Assembly: GCF_014349155.1 (NCBI RefSeq)
Contig: NZ_JACSIT010000154.1
Location: 1 to 64,000, forward strand
From: Neolewinella lacunae
GTDB taxonomy: Bacteria > Bacteroidota > Bacteroidia > Chitinophagales > Saprospiraceae
DNA: 64,000 bases
Reading direction: 5' to 3'
In this document: positions 1 to 9,034 of the stretch, one piece after another
Position numbering within the stretch: position 1 is the first letter of the stretch
How the letters are laid out: the number at the start of each line of letters is the position of its first letter
The notes under the pieces: model-generated
The model's database searches: none
Told to the model about the DNA's origin: nothing
The model's input: only the letters and a program-made list of their open reading frames with translations
Made by a program: the position numbers and the translations under genes

Positions 1-18
1 GGGGCCGTCTAAAAAGTC
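1..18 (+). repeat. IS left terminal inverted repeat
   Basis: GGGGCCGTCTAAAAAGTC, exact inverted match to 1883-1900. Confidence 0.95.
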
Positions 19-88
19 TACTAGGGGGGCATTCTGGTACAAAATACGAAAAAGTAGTATTTTGAGGCTGTTCCCATCCCCGTAGCCG

Positions 89-1729
89 ATGAGCACAAAA
101 AGAGCAGTTTTCAAGCCTGACCTCCAGAACCAAGGCTTGCTATTCCCTCCACATCTTGCCGACATGGTACCGCCTCATCATAAGGCGCGGCTGATCAGCC
201 AGATTATAGATGGGATGAACATTGATTCGATCCTAAGCACCTATTTAGGAGGTGGCAGTAGCGCGTACTCTCCTCGGATGCTGCTTAAGGTGTTGGTTTA
301 TGCCTATTCTGATCGGGTGTACTCATCTCGTTCGATTGAGAAGGCTTGCTATGAGAACGTGTGCTACATGTGGCTAAGTGGGATGTCCACTCCCGATCAC
401 AATACGATCAATAACTTTCGCAAGCACCGCATGGGTGGCCGGGTAAAGGAAGTGTTTGCCCACGTTTTGTTGACTTTACATGAACAAGGCTATGTCAAGC
501 TGGATGATTACTTTTTAGATGGCACTATACTGGAGTCAGTAGCTGGCCGGTACACCTTCGTTTGGAAGTCAAACGTTGAGCGTTACAAGAAGTCGGTGCT
601 AGACCAGATAGGGATGATCGTTTCTCAGATTGACGCTTTATGTGAAAAAGCGGATAAAGAGGATGAGCAAGCTGCCGATGGGGATGATCAAGGGGACAAA
701 CTCAGCGACAGTGCAGCAGTCCAAGAAACGATTGATCGACTCAACAAAGCCTTAGAAAGTCAGTCCCCCAGCACCAAGGAGGAAGCCAAAGAGGTCAAAA
801 AGGCAAAGACAAAACTGAAAAACCTGGAGAGCAAGTCCTTGCCCAAACTCCAGGAATATGAGCGCCAGCAAGAATTACTGGGAGATCGGTCGTCTTACTC
901 TAAAACGGATCATGGTGCTACGTTCATGAGGCCCAAAGACGACCACTTGGGCAACGGGGAGCTAAAACCCGGCTACAATGCTCAAGTGGGAACGGAAAAC
1001 CACTTTGTTGTAAACTGGACAATGCACCAGACGCCTTCTGATGCGGCCTGCCTCATTCCTCATCTTGAAGACACCGAATCGATCTTAAGCCAAATCGGAT
1101 TGAACTTGCCCAAGGCCATTACAGCCGATGCGGGGTATGGCAACGAAGAGGCCTATCGCTATTGTGAGGGCAAGGAGATAGAAGCCTACCTCAAATACCC
1201 GGGCTATTACAAGGAAGAGCAAGGAGTACTTAAAGCGCCATTTGCGCCAAGCCAGTTATACTATAACGAAGAGCAAAATGTGCTGATATGCCCCATGGGT
1301 CAGCATATGACGTATTGTGGAGAGGGAGAGGAGAAAACAGCAAGTGGGTATATCCGTGAAACAAGTAAGTACAAAGCCGTCAATTGCATAGGCTGCCCCT
1401 TGCGCGGGATGTGTCATAAACAAGACGGCAACCGAGTGGTAACCATTAGCCACAAAGGTCAAAGCTATCGCCAGCAAGCCCGAGCTCGTCTGAGCACGAA
1501 AGAGGGTAGAGCAAAGTGCCTGCGCCGTAACGCAGAAGTCGAGGGCTTCTTTGGCAACTTGAAGGCCAATCTGGGAAGACGTCGGTTTACACTAAAGGGA
1601 CTTACGGGGGTTAACATTGAGATGGGCCTCCTTTCGATAGCCACAAATCTTCGTCGATTACATAAATTATCGATTGAGCAAGGGCGTAGTCTGCTTACTC
1701 CGGTCGTACAAAGGGCCCAAATGACCTAA
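89..1729 (+). CDS. IS1182 family transposase
   Basis: A 546-residue DDE transposase. The N-terminus (about residues 18-115) is the IS1182-type domain with the LLFPPHLADMVPPHHKAR segment; a charged, coiled-coil-like insert follows at about 185-265. The catalytic triad is visible as D144 (DGTILES), D347 (ADAGYG) and E485 (EGFFGNLK). A cysteine motif (CIGCPLRGMC) precedes the last acidic residue, as is common in this family. The length is normal for IS1182 and no frameshift is seen, so the element may be active. The ATG at 89 is the first in frame after the left inverted repeat. Confidence 0.95.
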   Translation: MSTKRAVFKPDLQNQGLLFPPHLADMVPPHHKARLISQIIDGMNIDSILSTYLGGGSSAYSPRMLLKVLVYAYSDRVYSSRSIEKACYENVCYMWLSGMSTPDHNTINNFRKHRMGGRVKEVFAHVLLTLHEQGYVKLDDYFLDGTILESVAGRYTFVWKSNVERYKKSVLDQIGMIVSQIDALCEKADKEDEQAADGDDQGDKLSDSAAVQETIDRLNKALESQSPSTKEEAKEVKKAKTKLKNLESKSLPKLQEYERQQELLGDRSSYSKTDHGATFMRPKDDHLGNGELKPGYNAQVGTENHFVVNWTMHQTPSDAACLIPHLEDTESILSQIGLNLPKAITADAGYGNEEAYRYCEGKEIEAYLKYPGYYKEEQGVLKAPFAPSQLYYNEEQNVLICPMGQHMTYCGEGEEKTASGYIRETSKYKAVNCIGCPLRGMCHKQDGNRVVTISHKGQSYRQQARARLSTKEGRAKCLRRNAEVEGFFGNLKANLGRRRFTLKGLTGVNIEMGLLSIATNLRRLHKLSIEQGRSLLTPVVQRAQMT

Positions 1730-1743
1730 AACGGCCCAAAAAT

Positions 1744-1762
1744 CCGTCTAGACGGCATTTTT
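1744..1762 (+). terminator. Possible terminator of the transposase
   Basis: A perfect 12-bp palindrome CCGTCTAGACGG followed by CATTTTT, 14 nt after the transposase stop. The palindrome also resembles the inner part of the IS end (CCGTCTA), so it could instead be an internal transposase-binding site. Confidence 0.4.
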
Positions 1763-1882
1763 AACTCCCTGAAGGCCCACCCAGCATGTGGGGAGGCCCA
1801 AAAAAGGAACACATATTTTTTCTTAAATGTGTCAGAACGCAACCAGCACAGCCACCGTGGCGCACCCCACAGCTTTGGGGCT

Positions 1883-1900
1883 GACTTTTTAGACGGCCCC
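1883..1900 (-). repeat. IS right terminal inverted repeat
   Basis: GACTTTTTAGACGGCCCC, the exact reverse complement of bases 1-18. Confidence 0.95.
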
Positions 1901-1921
1901 AGTCAGGATAAAGGAGCAAGG
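1901..1921 (-). repeat. Remnant of the dispersed 42-bp repeat, cut by the IS
   Basis: The arm GAGCAAGG lies at 1914-1921 and is preceded by 13 nt (AGTCAGGATAAAG) resembling the spacers of intact copies (for example GGACTAAA or GGACAAAA before the arm at 38439 and 50941 read in reverse). The core should lie immediately left of the IS, outside the window. Confidence 0.55.
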
Positions 1922-1932
1922 TAAGTCAGGAA

Positions 1933-2580
1933 CTACATCCGGATCACCTGCCCCTCGGCCAGGACGAATACCTGATCGCCCGCCCGGACTTTTACCTCCG
2001 CGCACCCGGTAAATTCGCCGAAAGCGGGGAGGATACCCTGCTCCGCTCCGAAGTAAAAGGCGGGGAGTTTCAGGCCGTTGCCCGCCGCATCGAGCAGGCG
2101 GACGCAGGGGTGAACGTGCCCGCAAAGGTTATACTTGCCAGCGGGCCGTTCCTCCTCCGGCAGCGGATGGTGGCTCAGGGCCAACGGTCCGATGCACAGT
2201 ACCTCCGGCTGCAACACCAGGCGGGATTCGGCGTAGGCGGAAGGCGGCAGGATATCGTGGTTCCCCGGGATGAGCTCAAACTGCACGCCGGGGAACTGCT
2301 CTAAAAAGCGGCAAAAGAGCGGCCAGACGTGGTTGTAGCTGCTGTGAAAGAGATCCCCCAAAAACAGGACGCGCTCCGGCAGGCAATCTTCCAACAGCAT
2401 AGTCAGGCGACGAAAATTGGCCCCGGAAATGGCGGGGGGGACGGCAATGCCCGCCCGGCGAAAGTGGGCGCTCTTGCCCAGGTGCAGGTCAGCCAGCAAC
2501 AAGGCACGCTCGGCTGGCCAATAGGCACCACGCGCGGGATGCAGCTGAAGGCGCTGCCCAAAGACCTCCACTTCTTCCAT
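1933..2580 (-). CDS. pdeM: PdeM-like metallophosphoesterase (ligase-associated DNA damage response endonuclease)
   Basis: A 215-residue calcineurin-like phosphoesterase of the kind associated with the Lhr/LigD-type repair cluster. Metal-binding motifs are in order: LLADLHLGKSAHFRRAG near the N-terminus (DxH), FLGDLFHS (GDxxH), PGNHD and, near the C-terminus, GHVHP. In related bacteria the gene usually sits beside a DNA ligase-associated helicase and exonuclease, which could lie beyond the IS to the left. The start at 2580 is preferred over 2664 because a -7 box (TACCTTCG) lies only 4 nt upstream, implying a leaderless or nearly leaderless transcript, and because family members begin near MEEVEVFGQ. 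Confidence 0.82.
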   Translation of the reverse strand: MEEVEVFGQRLQLHPARGAYWPAERALLLADLHLGKSAHFRRAGIAVPPAISGANFRRLTMLLEDCLPERVLFLGDLFHSSYNHVWPLFCRFLEQFPGVQFELIPGNHDILPPSAYAESRLVLQPEVLCIGPLALSHHPLPEEERPAGKYNLCGHVHPCVRLLDAAGNGLKLPAFYFGAEQGILPAFGEFTGCAEVKVRAGDQVFVLAEGQVIRM

Positions 2581-2584
2581 GCGG

Positions 2585-2592
2585 CGAAGGTA
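2585..2592 (-). promoter_or_regulatory. -7 box upstream of pdeM
   Basis: TACCTTCG on the minus strand, close to the Bacteroidota -7 consensus TAnnTTTG, 4 nt before the chosen ATG. Confidence 0.5.
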
Positions 2593-2748
2593 GGGAGGAG
2601 GAGTAAGGTTTGGCAGATAAATGCGATCTTGGGGGGCGGGATTTGCGCAACTTCCCTTCCACACCGGAGGGCGACCTATACCTAAGTGGAGGGTGGCGGC
2701 TAAAATATCCCCCGCCGGCTCACGTTTGTTGAACGAAAAACCAATTTA

Positions 2749-3648
2749 ATGTTCCGATTCCTGCTGTTTATCCCTTTGCTTTTTGCACAAAGCAATGCTT
2801 TTCTTTCCGCCCAGTCTCCTTCCTTTGCTTACGATCTGGACGGTCTTTTACTCATCAGTGACCTGCCCGCCGAGCTGAATGAGGTCTCCGGCCTGTCCGT
2901 AGACCCGAACCAGAAAAACACCCTCCTGATGGTGCAAGACGAACTTGGCAAGGTCTACCGCGTATCCAGCAAAACCGGCGAAGTACTCTGGGCCACCACC
3001 TTCTGGAAAGATGGCGACTACGAAGACGTCGAAGCGGTGGGCAACGACATCTGGGTCGTGAAAAGCACCGGCACCCTTTACCAGATCAGCAACGCGGGCC
3101 AACCCGAACAGCACGTCGAGAAATACAATACCCTCCTGACGGAAGACAACGACGTGGAAGGGCTGGCGTACGACCGCGCGAAGAACCGGCTTCTGCTCGC
3201 CTGTAAAAACTACTCTACCGAGAACGGGGAGAGTAAGAATGGCCGTTACATCTTCGCATTTGACCTGGCCACCAAGACCCTGGGCAGCCAACCCGCCTTC
3301 GCCATTGAGCAGCAGGCCGTCCAGAATTTCCTGAGCAAATGCGATCAAACCGCCGGCCATGCCCAACTGTGCTCCTTTTTCATGTCCCGCGCTGAATACG
3401 ACCTGGCACCTTCAGCCATCGCGGTTCACCCCTTCACCGGCCAACTCTTCATTACTTCCTCCGTTGGCAAGGTATTGATGGTGCTGGAGAGCAACGGACA
3501 AATTAGCTACCTCCACAAGTTAAACAGCGACCTTCTCCCCCAACCCGAAGGACTTGCTTTCGACGCCGAAGGGGAGCTCTACATCTCCACCGAACGCCGC
3601 AAGGACAGCCCCGCCCGTTTTTACCGTATTCCTTACCGGGCCAGGTAG
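2749..3648 (+). CDS. SdiA-regulated domain protein, secreted
   Basis: A 299-residue protein with an N-terminal signal peptide (hydrophobic stretch about 3-18, then SAQS). The rest matches the SdiA-regulated / esterase-like beta-propeller family: LNEVSGLSVDP, LLMVQDELGKVYRVS, DYEDVEAVG, DNDVEGLAYD and LPQPEGLAFDAEGELYISTE are the repeated blade motifs. Family members bind or hydrolyse unknown ligands in the periplasm; the substrate cannot be told from sequence. It is divergently arranged with pdeM and no clear -7 box was found in front of it. Confidence 0.8.
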   Translation: MFRFLLFIPLLFAQSNAFLSAQSPSFAYDLDGLLLISDLPAELNEVSGLSVDPNQKNTLLMVQDELGKVYRVSSKTGEVLWATTFWKDGDYEDVEAVGNDIWVVKSTGTLYQISNAGQPEQHVEKYNTLLTEDNDVEGLAYDRAKNRLLLACKNYSTENGESKNGRYIFAFDLATKTLGSQPAFAIEQQAVQNFLSKCDQTAGHAQLCSFFMSRAEYDLAPSAIAVHPFTGQLFITSSVGKVLMVLESNGQISYLHKLNSDLLPQPEGLAFDAEGELYISTERRKDSPARFYRIPYRAR

Positions 3649-3700
3649 AAAGCGCTTCCGGGATGTTTTCAATTTCTACTGAAAATACCCCGTCTTCAAT

Positions 3701-3708
3701 TACCTTTG
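3701..3708 (+). promoter_or_regulatory. -7 box upstream of the polyprenyl synthetase
   Basis: TACCTTTG, an exact Bacteroidota -7 box. It ends 27 nt before the ATG at 3736 and overlaps a potential upstream start at 3706, arguing against that start. Confidence 0.65.
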
Positions 3709-3735
3709 GGGCGCATCATCCTCCCCCGTCTTTAT

Positions 3736-4710
3736 ATGGGCCGTACCCTGGACCGGATCAAACAACCGATCGCCCAAGAGTTGGACGATTTCGAGAAGCG
3801 ATTCCGGGATACCCTGCGTTCGCCGGTGGCCTTGATGGACCGCATCACCTACTACATCGTCCGGCGCAAAGGAAAGCAAGTCCGGCCCATGTTTGTCTTC
3901 CTGTCGGCAAAGGCCTGTGGCGGTTTTACCGACGAAAGCTACGTAGCTGCCTCCCTGATCGAAATCCTGCACACGGCCAGCCTGGTGCACGACGACGTGG
4001 TCGACGAATCCTACGAGCGCCGGGGGTTTTTCTCGATCAATGCCCTTTGGAAGAACAAGATTGCCGTTTTGGTGGGCGATTATTTTTTGGCCAAGGGTTT
4101 GCTCATTGCGCTCAAGCATAAGCAGTACCGCATCCTGGAGATTACCTCCACGGCGGTGCAGGCCCTGAGCGAAGGAGAGTTGCTCCAGATCGAGAAAGCC
4201 CGGCGACTGGACATCGACGAGGCGATCTACTTTGAAGTCATCCGTCAAAAAACGGCCAGCCTCATTGCGGCAGCCTGCGAAGCGGGGGCGGCATCGGTCA
4301 CCCAGGACGAGACCACCCTGCGCCTGATGCACGACTTTGGGGAGAAAATCGGCATCGCCTTTCAGATCCGCGACGACCTGTTCGACTTTGGCACCGACAA
4401 CGTCGGTAAACCCCTGGGCATCGACATCAAGGAGAAGAAAATGACCCTGCCGCTCATCCACGCCCTCAACCAGGCACCGGCGGGCGAGCGCAGCCACATC
4501 ATCCGCCTGATCAAGAAGTACAGTGATAAGCCGGAGAAGGTAGCGGAGGTTATCCGTTTCGTCCACGCCAGCGCGGGTATTGCCTACGCCGAAGCGGCCA
4601 TGTACCGTTACCGCGACGAGGCCTTTGCCCTCCTGCACCAGCTGCCTTCCTCCCCCGCCCGCGAGAGTCTGGAAGCCCTGGTCAACTACGTCGTTGAGCG
4701 GAAGTATTAG
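3736..4710 (+). CDS. Polyprenyl synthetase family protein (trans-isoprenyl diphosphate synthase)
   Basis: A 324-residue trans-prenyltransferase that lengthens allylic diphosphates with IPP, probably for the quinone side chain. Both aspartate-rich motifs are intact: DDVVDE starting at D86 and DDLFD starting at D213. GKQVRPMFVFLSAK is the conserved diphosphate-binding region. Length and the RITYYIVRRKGKQ segment are typical of the octaprenyl/solanesyl-like enzyme of Bacteroidota. The stop codon overlaps the stop of the convergent glycosyltransferase by 3 nt. Confidence 0.92.
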   Translation: MGRTLDRIKQPIAQELDDFEKRFRDTLRSPVALMDRITYYIVRRKGKQVRPMFVFLSAKACGGFTDESYVAASLIEILHTASLVHDDVVDESYERRGFFSINALWKNKIAVLVGDYFLAKGLLIALKHKQYRILEITSTAVQALSEGELLQIEKARRLDIDEAIYFEVIRQKTASLIAAACEAGAASVTQDETTLRLMHDFGEKIGIAFQIRDDLFDFGTDNVGKPLGIDIKEKKMTLPLIHALNQAPAGERSHIIRLIKKYSDKPEKVAEVIRFVHASAGIAYAEAAMYRYRDEAFALLHQLPSSPARESLEALVNYVVERKY

Positions 4711-5726
4711 CCTGCGCAGGCTGCGGCGTAGACGGCCAGGTAGCCCGTCAGCATGGTCTCCACCTGAAATTCCTTTTCCACGTGGGCCCGGCAGGTCTGA
4801 CGGTCTTTGCTCCTTTCGACTTCCCCCAGCACCTGCGTCAGCGCCGCCGTATCGCGTTTGGCGACCAAAATGCCCGTGGCGGGTGTAATGATTTCGGCTG
4901 CCGCCCCGCTCGCGAAACCCGCCACGGGCGTACCGCAGGCCAACATCTCGGCGTAGGCCAGGCCGAAAGGTTCGTCCCAGACGGGCGTCACCAGTCCCAC
5001 GGCCGCCTGCCCGACCAGCGCGGCCAGCTCCGCCTGGGTGAGGTGTCCGGCGTAGTGAATGTCGCCGCCCAGTTGCGGGGCAATGGCGCGGGAAAAATAG
5101 TCCGGGTCGTACACCGGCCCGGCCAAGGTCAGCCGGTAGCCCGCCGCCCGCGCCGCAGCGATGGCGTACTCCGCCCCTTTTTCGGGGGTAAACCGGCCGT
5201 ACCAGACCGCCGTCCGGGGCGACCCTGCGGCAGAATATGGCCAGTCTTCCAGGGCCAGACCGTTGTGCACCACGGTACTCTCCCCGACGTAGGGCGCCCA
5301 CTGCCGGGCCACAAAATGGCTGATGGCCACGTAGCGGCAGCGGGCACTGGCGCGGGCCAGCCAACCCGTCAGCTGGAACGATCGGTAGGGCGGCGTATGC
5401 AGGGTGGTGACCAGCGGGGCGGGCAGGTGCCGGACCAGCAACGGCGGTAAAAAGTGAATGCTGTTGTTGTGGATCACGTCAAAATCACCCCGGCCCATGG
5501 AGCGCACGGCGGCGTAGGTGGCGCGTAAGGTGGCCAGGGCTCCCTTACCTGGGATGGCCTGTGGAACGATGCGGAAGCGGGGGTCAGAGTCGGGGTGGGC
5601 AAAGAGCGTGACGGAGTGTCCGCGGGCGCTCAGTTCGCGGGCCAGCAGGTGGGTGTGCATCTCCAGCCCGCCGTGGAAGGGCTCCCGGATGGGGTAGCGC
5701 AGGGGGGCGAGCAGGGCGATGCGCAT
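4707..5726 (-). CDS. Glycosyltransferase family 4 (GT-B fold)
   Basis: A 339-residue retaining glycosyltransferase. The N-terminal lobe has GGLEMHTHLLARELSARGHSVTLF, typical of GT4 acceptor-binding lobes; the C-terminal lobe has WYGRFTPEKG and the donor-binding EX7E region EPFGLAYAEMLACGTPVAGF. The start codon shares one base with the stop of the upstream GH57 gene (TGATG), so the two are almost certainly co-translated. With GH57 it probably works on an intracellular alpha-glucan, but donor and acceptor are not determined by sequence. Starts further upstream would run deep into the GH57 gene. Confidence 0.87.
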   Translation of the reverse strand: MRIALLAPLRYPIREPFHGGLEMHTHLLARELSARGHSVTLFAHPDSDPRFRIVPQAIPGKGALATLRATYAAVRSMGRGDFDVIHNNSIHFLPPLLVRHLPAPLVTTLHTPPYRSFQLTGWLARASARCRYVAISHFVARQWAPYVGESTVVHNGLALEDWPYSAAGSPRTAVWYGRFTPEKGAEYAIAAARAAGYRLTLAGPVYDPDYFSRAIAPQLGGDIHYAGHLTQAELAALVGQAAVGLVTPVWDEPFGLAYAEMLACGTPVAGFASGAAAEIITPATGILVAKRDTAALTQVLGEVERSKDRQTCRAHVEKEFQVETMLTGYLAVYAAACAG

Positions 5727-8158
5727 CAGGCTACACTTAGTTCGGTGGGCTGGCCTACGAAGCCGAGGGCCAGGCGGAGTTCGCGGGCAAGGGCCAGACC
5801 AACAATGTAGCGTTCGCGGGGGAGACTGGCGGCGTAGGCCTCCGTCCAACCCTCCAGAAAAGCGTTCTGGGCGCGGTAGTAGTTGGGATGGATCTTGAGT
5901 TGCTTGAGGGCCTTGGTCAGGGCCAGGGCATCTTCCCAGCGCTTGGGCAGGGCGAATGCTTCGGTGATGAGGTGGTAGATGCGGTTTTCGGCGGCCTTTT
6001 CGAGGTCGGCGGGCTCCCGCCAGCGGTGTTTCCAGTGGTGGGAGTCGGCCACGATGCGTTCCAGGCGGGCGTGGTCGAGGGCACCTTCTGTTTCGAGCAA
6101 CTCCTCCAGGCGGCGGTGCATCGTGAAGTTGATGGCCGCCTGGTAGGCATCGGGCAGGGGCATTCCGTTGGCGCGCATGGTCGACATCAGCTGGTAGTTG
6201 TCGTAGTAGACGTCGCTGAAGTTTTTGGCGGCAATTTCCATCGTCCGGTTGGTCATAAACAGCAGAATGCGCTGCTTTTCGTCCCGGAAAAGGTGCCAGA
6301 TGGAGAAGGTTTCCGAGCCGAAGTTGGCGTTCATCATGGCGATGACCTCCCCCACGTGGCCGCCGCGGAACTCCCGCTCCAGGTCAGGGGTTACCGCAGC
6401 AAAGTCCTCCAGGTTGATGTCGTCGCGGATGCTCCCGATCAGGGTTTGCTGGCCGAGGTAGAGCACGGCAAAGCTGAAATCGGTACCACTCTGGGTGATG
6501 TTGGAGTGCACCGAAATATGGCCCATGGCCAGGCGGTAGGAGCCGGCACGGAGCTGGCGCAGGGTATGGATTTCGGCGCGGTAGTTGAACAGCTCCAGTT
6601 CGGCCATATTTTTCTCAAACAGGCTGGCGGCGGCAAAGTGCATGCCCACCCGGCGGAGGCCCACCCGGGCGGTCATGACCTCCTTGCGGTAGGCTACGGC
6701 GGCGCTTTCTACGCTGTTGCTCTCAATTTTTCCCAGGCGGTCCAGAAAATCGGGGTGGTAGTCCTGGCCAGACACCACTTCGCAGAGGTGGAGGGCACGG
6801 TTGGCGTACTGGAGCACCTGAAGGGTTTCGATGCCAGTGACTTCATTGAAGAACCAGGCGCAGCTGGTGTACATCAGCATGGCGTGGCGCTGCATCTCCA
6901 GCAGGCGGAGCATCGTGGTACAATCTTCCTTGCCGGGGTTGGGCAGGCGGCTGTGGCGGTTTAAAAAAGCCCGGACATTGTCCGGAGACCGATCCAGCAC
7001 CAGTTCGATGTAGGCATCGCGGGCGGCCCAGGGGTCTTTGAAGAGGTTTGTGCCGAAGTTGGTAAAGACGGTGGCCAGGCGCTCGCGCACTTCATCCAGG
7101 GCCGCCCGCAGGGGGGCACGCCAGCGCTGGTGCCAGCCCGGTTGGCCGCCCGTGTGGCAGCCGCAGTCGCTGCGCCAGCGTTCGACGCCGTGGACGCAGG
7201 ACCAGGAGCTGTTCTCAAAAATGCGGGCCTCCCACTCCGGGGGGTGTAGTTCCAGAAACTGCCCGTAGTTGGTAATCCGGTAGTCTGGGTGTTCTTCCAG
7301 ATAATCCAGGCAGGCGGCCAGGGCCATTTCCCCCTTGCGGTGGTGGTGGCCGTAGCTTTCGCCGTCGGTGGCGATGTTGGCGAGTTGGATGGCGTCGTTG
7401 CGGTCGAGGCTATTGATCAGGCGGTTGGCCAGCAGACGGCCGTCGTTGAGCAGGCCTTCGAAGGCTACGGCCTTGGAGACGTCGCCGTCGTAAAAGAACA
7501 GGTCAATGGTCCGGCCACTGGGCAGTGGGCAGCGGTAGGCCCGCCGGGAATCCACCCCGCCGTGCACGTCGTGCCACTGGGGGTCGGCCTGGAAGCGGAC
7601 GGCCTGACATTGCCGGGGGGCCAGGACGGTGAACTTGATTCCGGCGTCCACCAGGGCTTCCAGGCAAGCGGTATCCACCGCCGTTTCCGCCAGCCACATA
7701 CCCTCGGGGGTTCGGCCAAAGCGAGCCTCAAAATCGGCAATCCCCCAGCGAATTTGCGTGCGCTGGTCGCGCGCATTGGCCAGGGGCATGATGATGTGGT
7801 TGTAGGACTGGGCCAAGGCATTGCCGTGCCCGCCGAAGCGCGCGCAGCTTTCCCGATCGGCCTTCAGCAGGCGGGCGTACGTGGCCGGGTCGTGCACCTC
7901 CAGCCAGGAAAGGAGCGTAGGACCGAAGTTCCACGACATCCGCTCGTAGTTGTTGCGGATCGTGGTGATGTGCTGCGCATTGTTGAGCACCCGGGCGGTA
8001 GCGTTGGGCGCGTAACACTCTTCGTTGATCCGCTCGTTCCAATCGTGGTATGGGGCGGCGGAATCCTGGACTTCAATGGTTTCCAACCAGGCATTTTCGC
8101 GGGGAGGCTGGTAAAAGTGTCCGTGGATACAGATAAATTTTTTCGCTTGTCCTGCCAT
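5726..8158 (-). CDS. GH57 / DUF3536 glycoside hydrolase (alpha-amylase/alpha-mannosidase-like)
   Basis: An 810-residue protein with an N-terminal GH57 (alpha-mannosidase superfamily) barrel, beginning ICIHGHFYQPPREN at residues 9-22 and including EGMWLAETAVD with E157 in the position expected for a catalytic carboxylate. The C-terminal half is the DUF3536 region. No signal peptide is seen, so it should act in the cytoplasm on glycogen-like glucan. It overlaps the downstream GT4 gene by one base. The start at 8158 is chosen because MAGQAKKFICIHGH is the usual family beginning and a -7 box (TATCTTCG) ends 5 nt upstream. Confidence 0.87.
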   Translation of the reverse strand: MAGQAKKFICIHGHFYQPPRENAWLETIEVQDSAAPYHDWNERINEECYAPNATARVLNNAQHITTIRNNYERMSWNFGPTLLSWLEVHDPATYARLLKADRESCARFGGHGNALAQSYNHIIMPLANARDQRTQIRWGIADFEARFGRTPEGMWLAETAVDTACLEALVDAGIKFTVLAPRQCQAVRFQADPQWHDVHGGVDSRRAYRCPLPSGRTIDLFFYDGDVSKAVAFEGLLNDGRLLANRLINSLDRNDAIQLANIATDGESYGHHHRKGEMALAACLDYLEEHPDYRITNYGQFLELHPPEWEARIFENSSWSCVHGVERWRSDCGCHTGGQPGWHQRWRAPLRAALDEVRERLATVFTNFGTNLFKDPWAARDAYIELVLDRSPDNVRAFLNRHSRLPNPGKEDCTTMLRLLEMQRHAMLMYTSCAWFFNEVTGIETLQVLQYANRALHLCEVVSGQDYHPDFLDRLGKIESNSVESAAVAYRKEVMTARVGLRRVGMHFAAASLFEKNMAELELFNYRAEIHTLRQLRAGSYRLAMGHISVHSNITQSGTDFSFAVLYLGQQTLIGSIRDDINLEDFAAVTPDLEREFRGGHVGEVIAMMNANFGSETFSIWHLFRDEKQRILLFMTNRTMEIAAKNFSDVYYDNYQLMSTMRANGMPLPDAYQAAINFTMHRRLEELLETEGALDHARLERIVADSHHWKHRWREPADLEKAAENRIYHLITEAFALPKRWEDALALTKALKQLKIHPNYYRAQNAFLEGWTEAYAASLPRERYIVGLALARELRLALGFVGQPTELSVA

Positions 8159-8163
8159 AAGGG

Positions 8164-8171
8164 CGAAGATA
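8164..8171 (-). promoter_or_regulatory. -7 box upstream of the GH57-GT4 operon
   Basis: TATCTTCG on the minus strand, 5 nt from the ATG, implying a leaderless mRNA. Confidence 0.5.
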
Positions 8172-8339
8172 TGCAAGCCACCGAATGGACCGTTGCAATT
8201 AATCTTCAATATTCCGGTCCGTAGCAGCTGTTGCACCAAGAAAATAGCGGCCCCGAGCCAACCTGCCGCCCCTCCCGCTGTTAGTAAAGCGAACGCTGGA
8301 GCCAATCCCAGGCCCCCTAACTAAAAAAACACAGCAAAA

Positions 8340-8945
<606 letters not shown>

Positions 8946-8969
8946 TCGCCCCGGAAAGCACCAAAGCAC

Positions 8970-9006
8970 AACGCGCACGTGGATCGTCTTCCGCGTGCGC
9001 GTTTTC
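8970..9006 (+). terminator. Intrinsic terminator after sod
   Basis: A 10-bp stem AACGCGCACG / CGTGCGCGTT with a T-run (GTTTTC), 25 nt after the sod stop codon. Confidence 0.8.
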
Positions 9007-9034
9007 ATTTTCATCCGTCGCTTCCTTCCCGCTT

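Larger units (their letters stand above)
1..1900 (+). mobile_element. Complete IS1182-type insertion sequence
   Basis: The element is bounded by perfect 18-bp terminal inverted repeats, GGGGCCGTCTAAAAAGTC at 1-18 and its exact complement at 1883-1900, and carries one transposase gene. It is visibly less GC-rich than the genes to its right. The left flank is outside the window, so a target duplication cannot be checked. The right flank begins directly with the arm of the dispersed repeat described elsewhere, so this IS appears to have landed inside a copy of that repeat. Confidence 0.93.

Noticed and set aside
1256-1477. 73-codon minus-strand ORF in the IS
   Set aside because: Antisense shadow of the transposase; no supporting feature.
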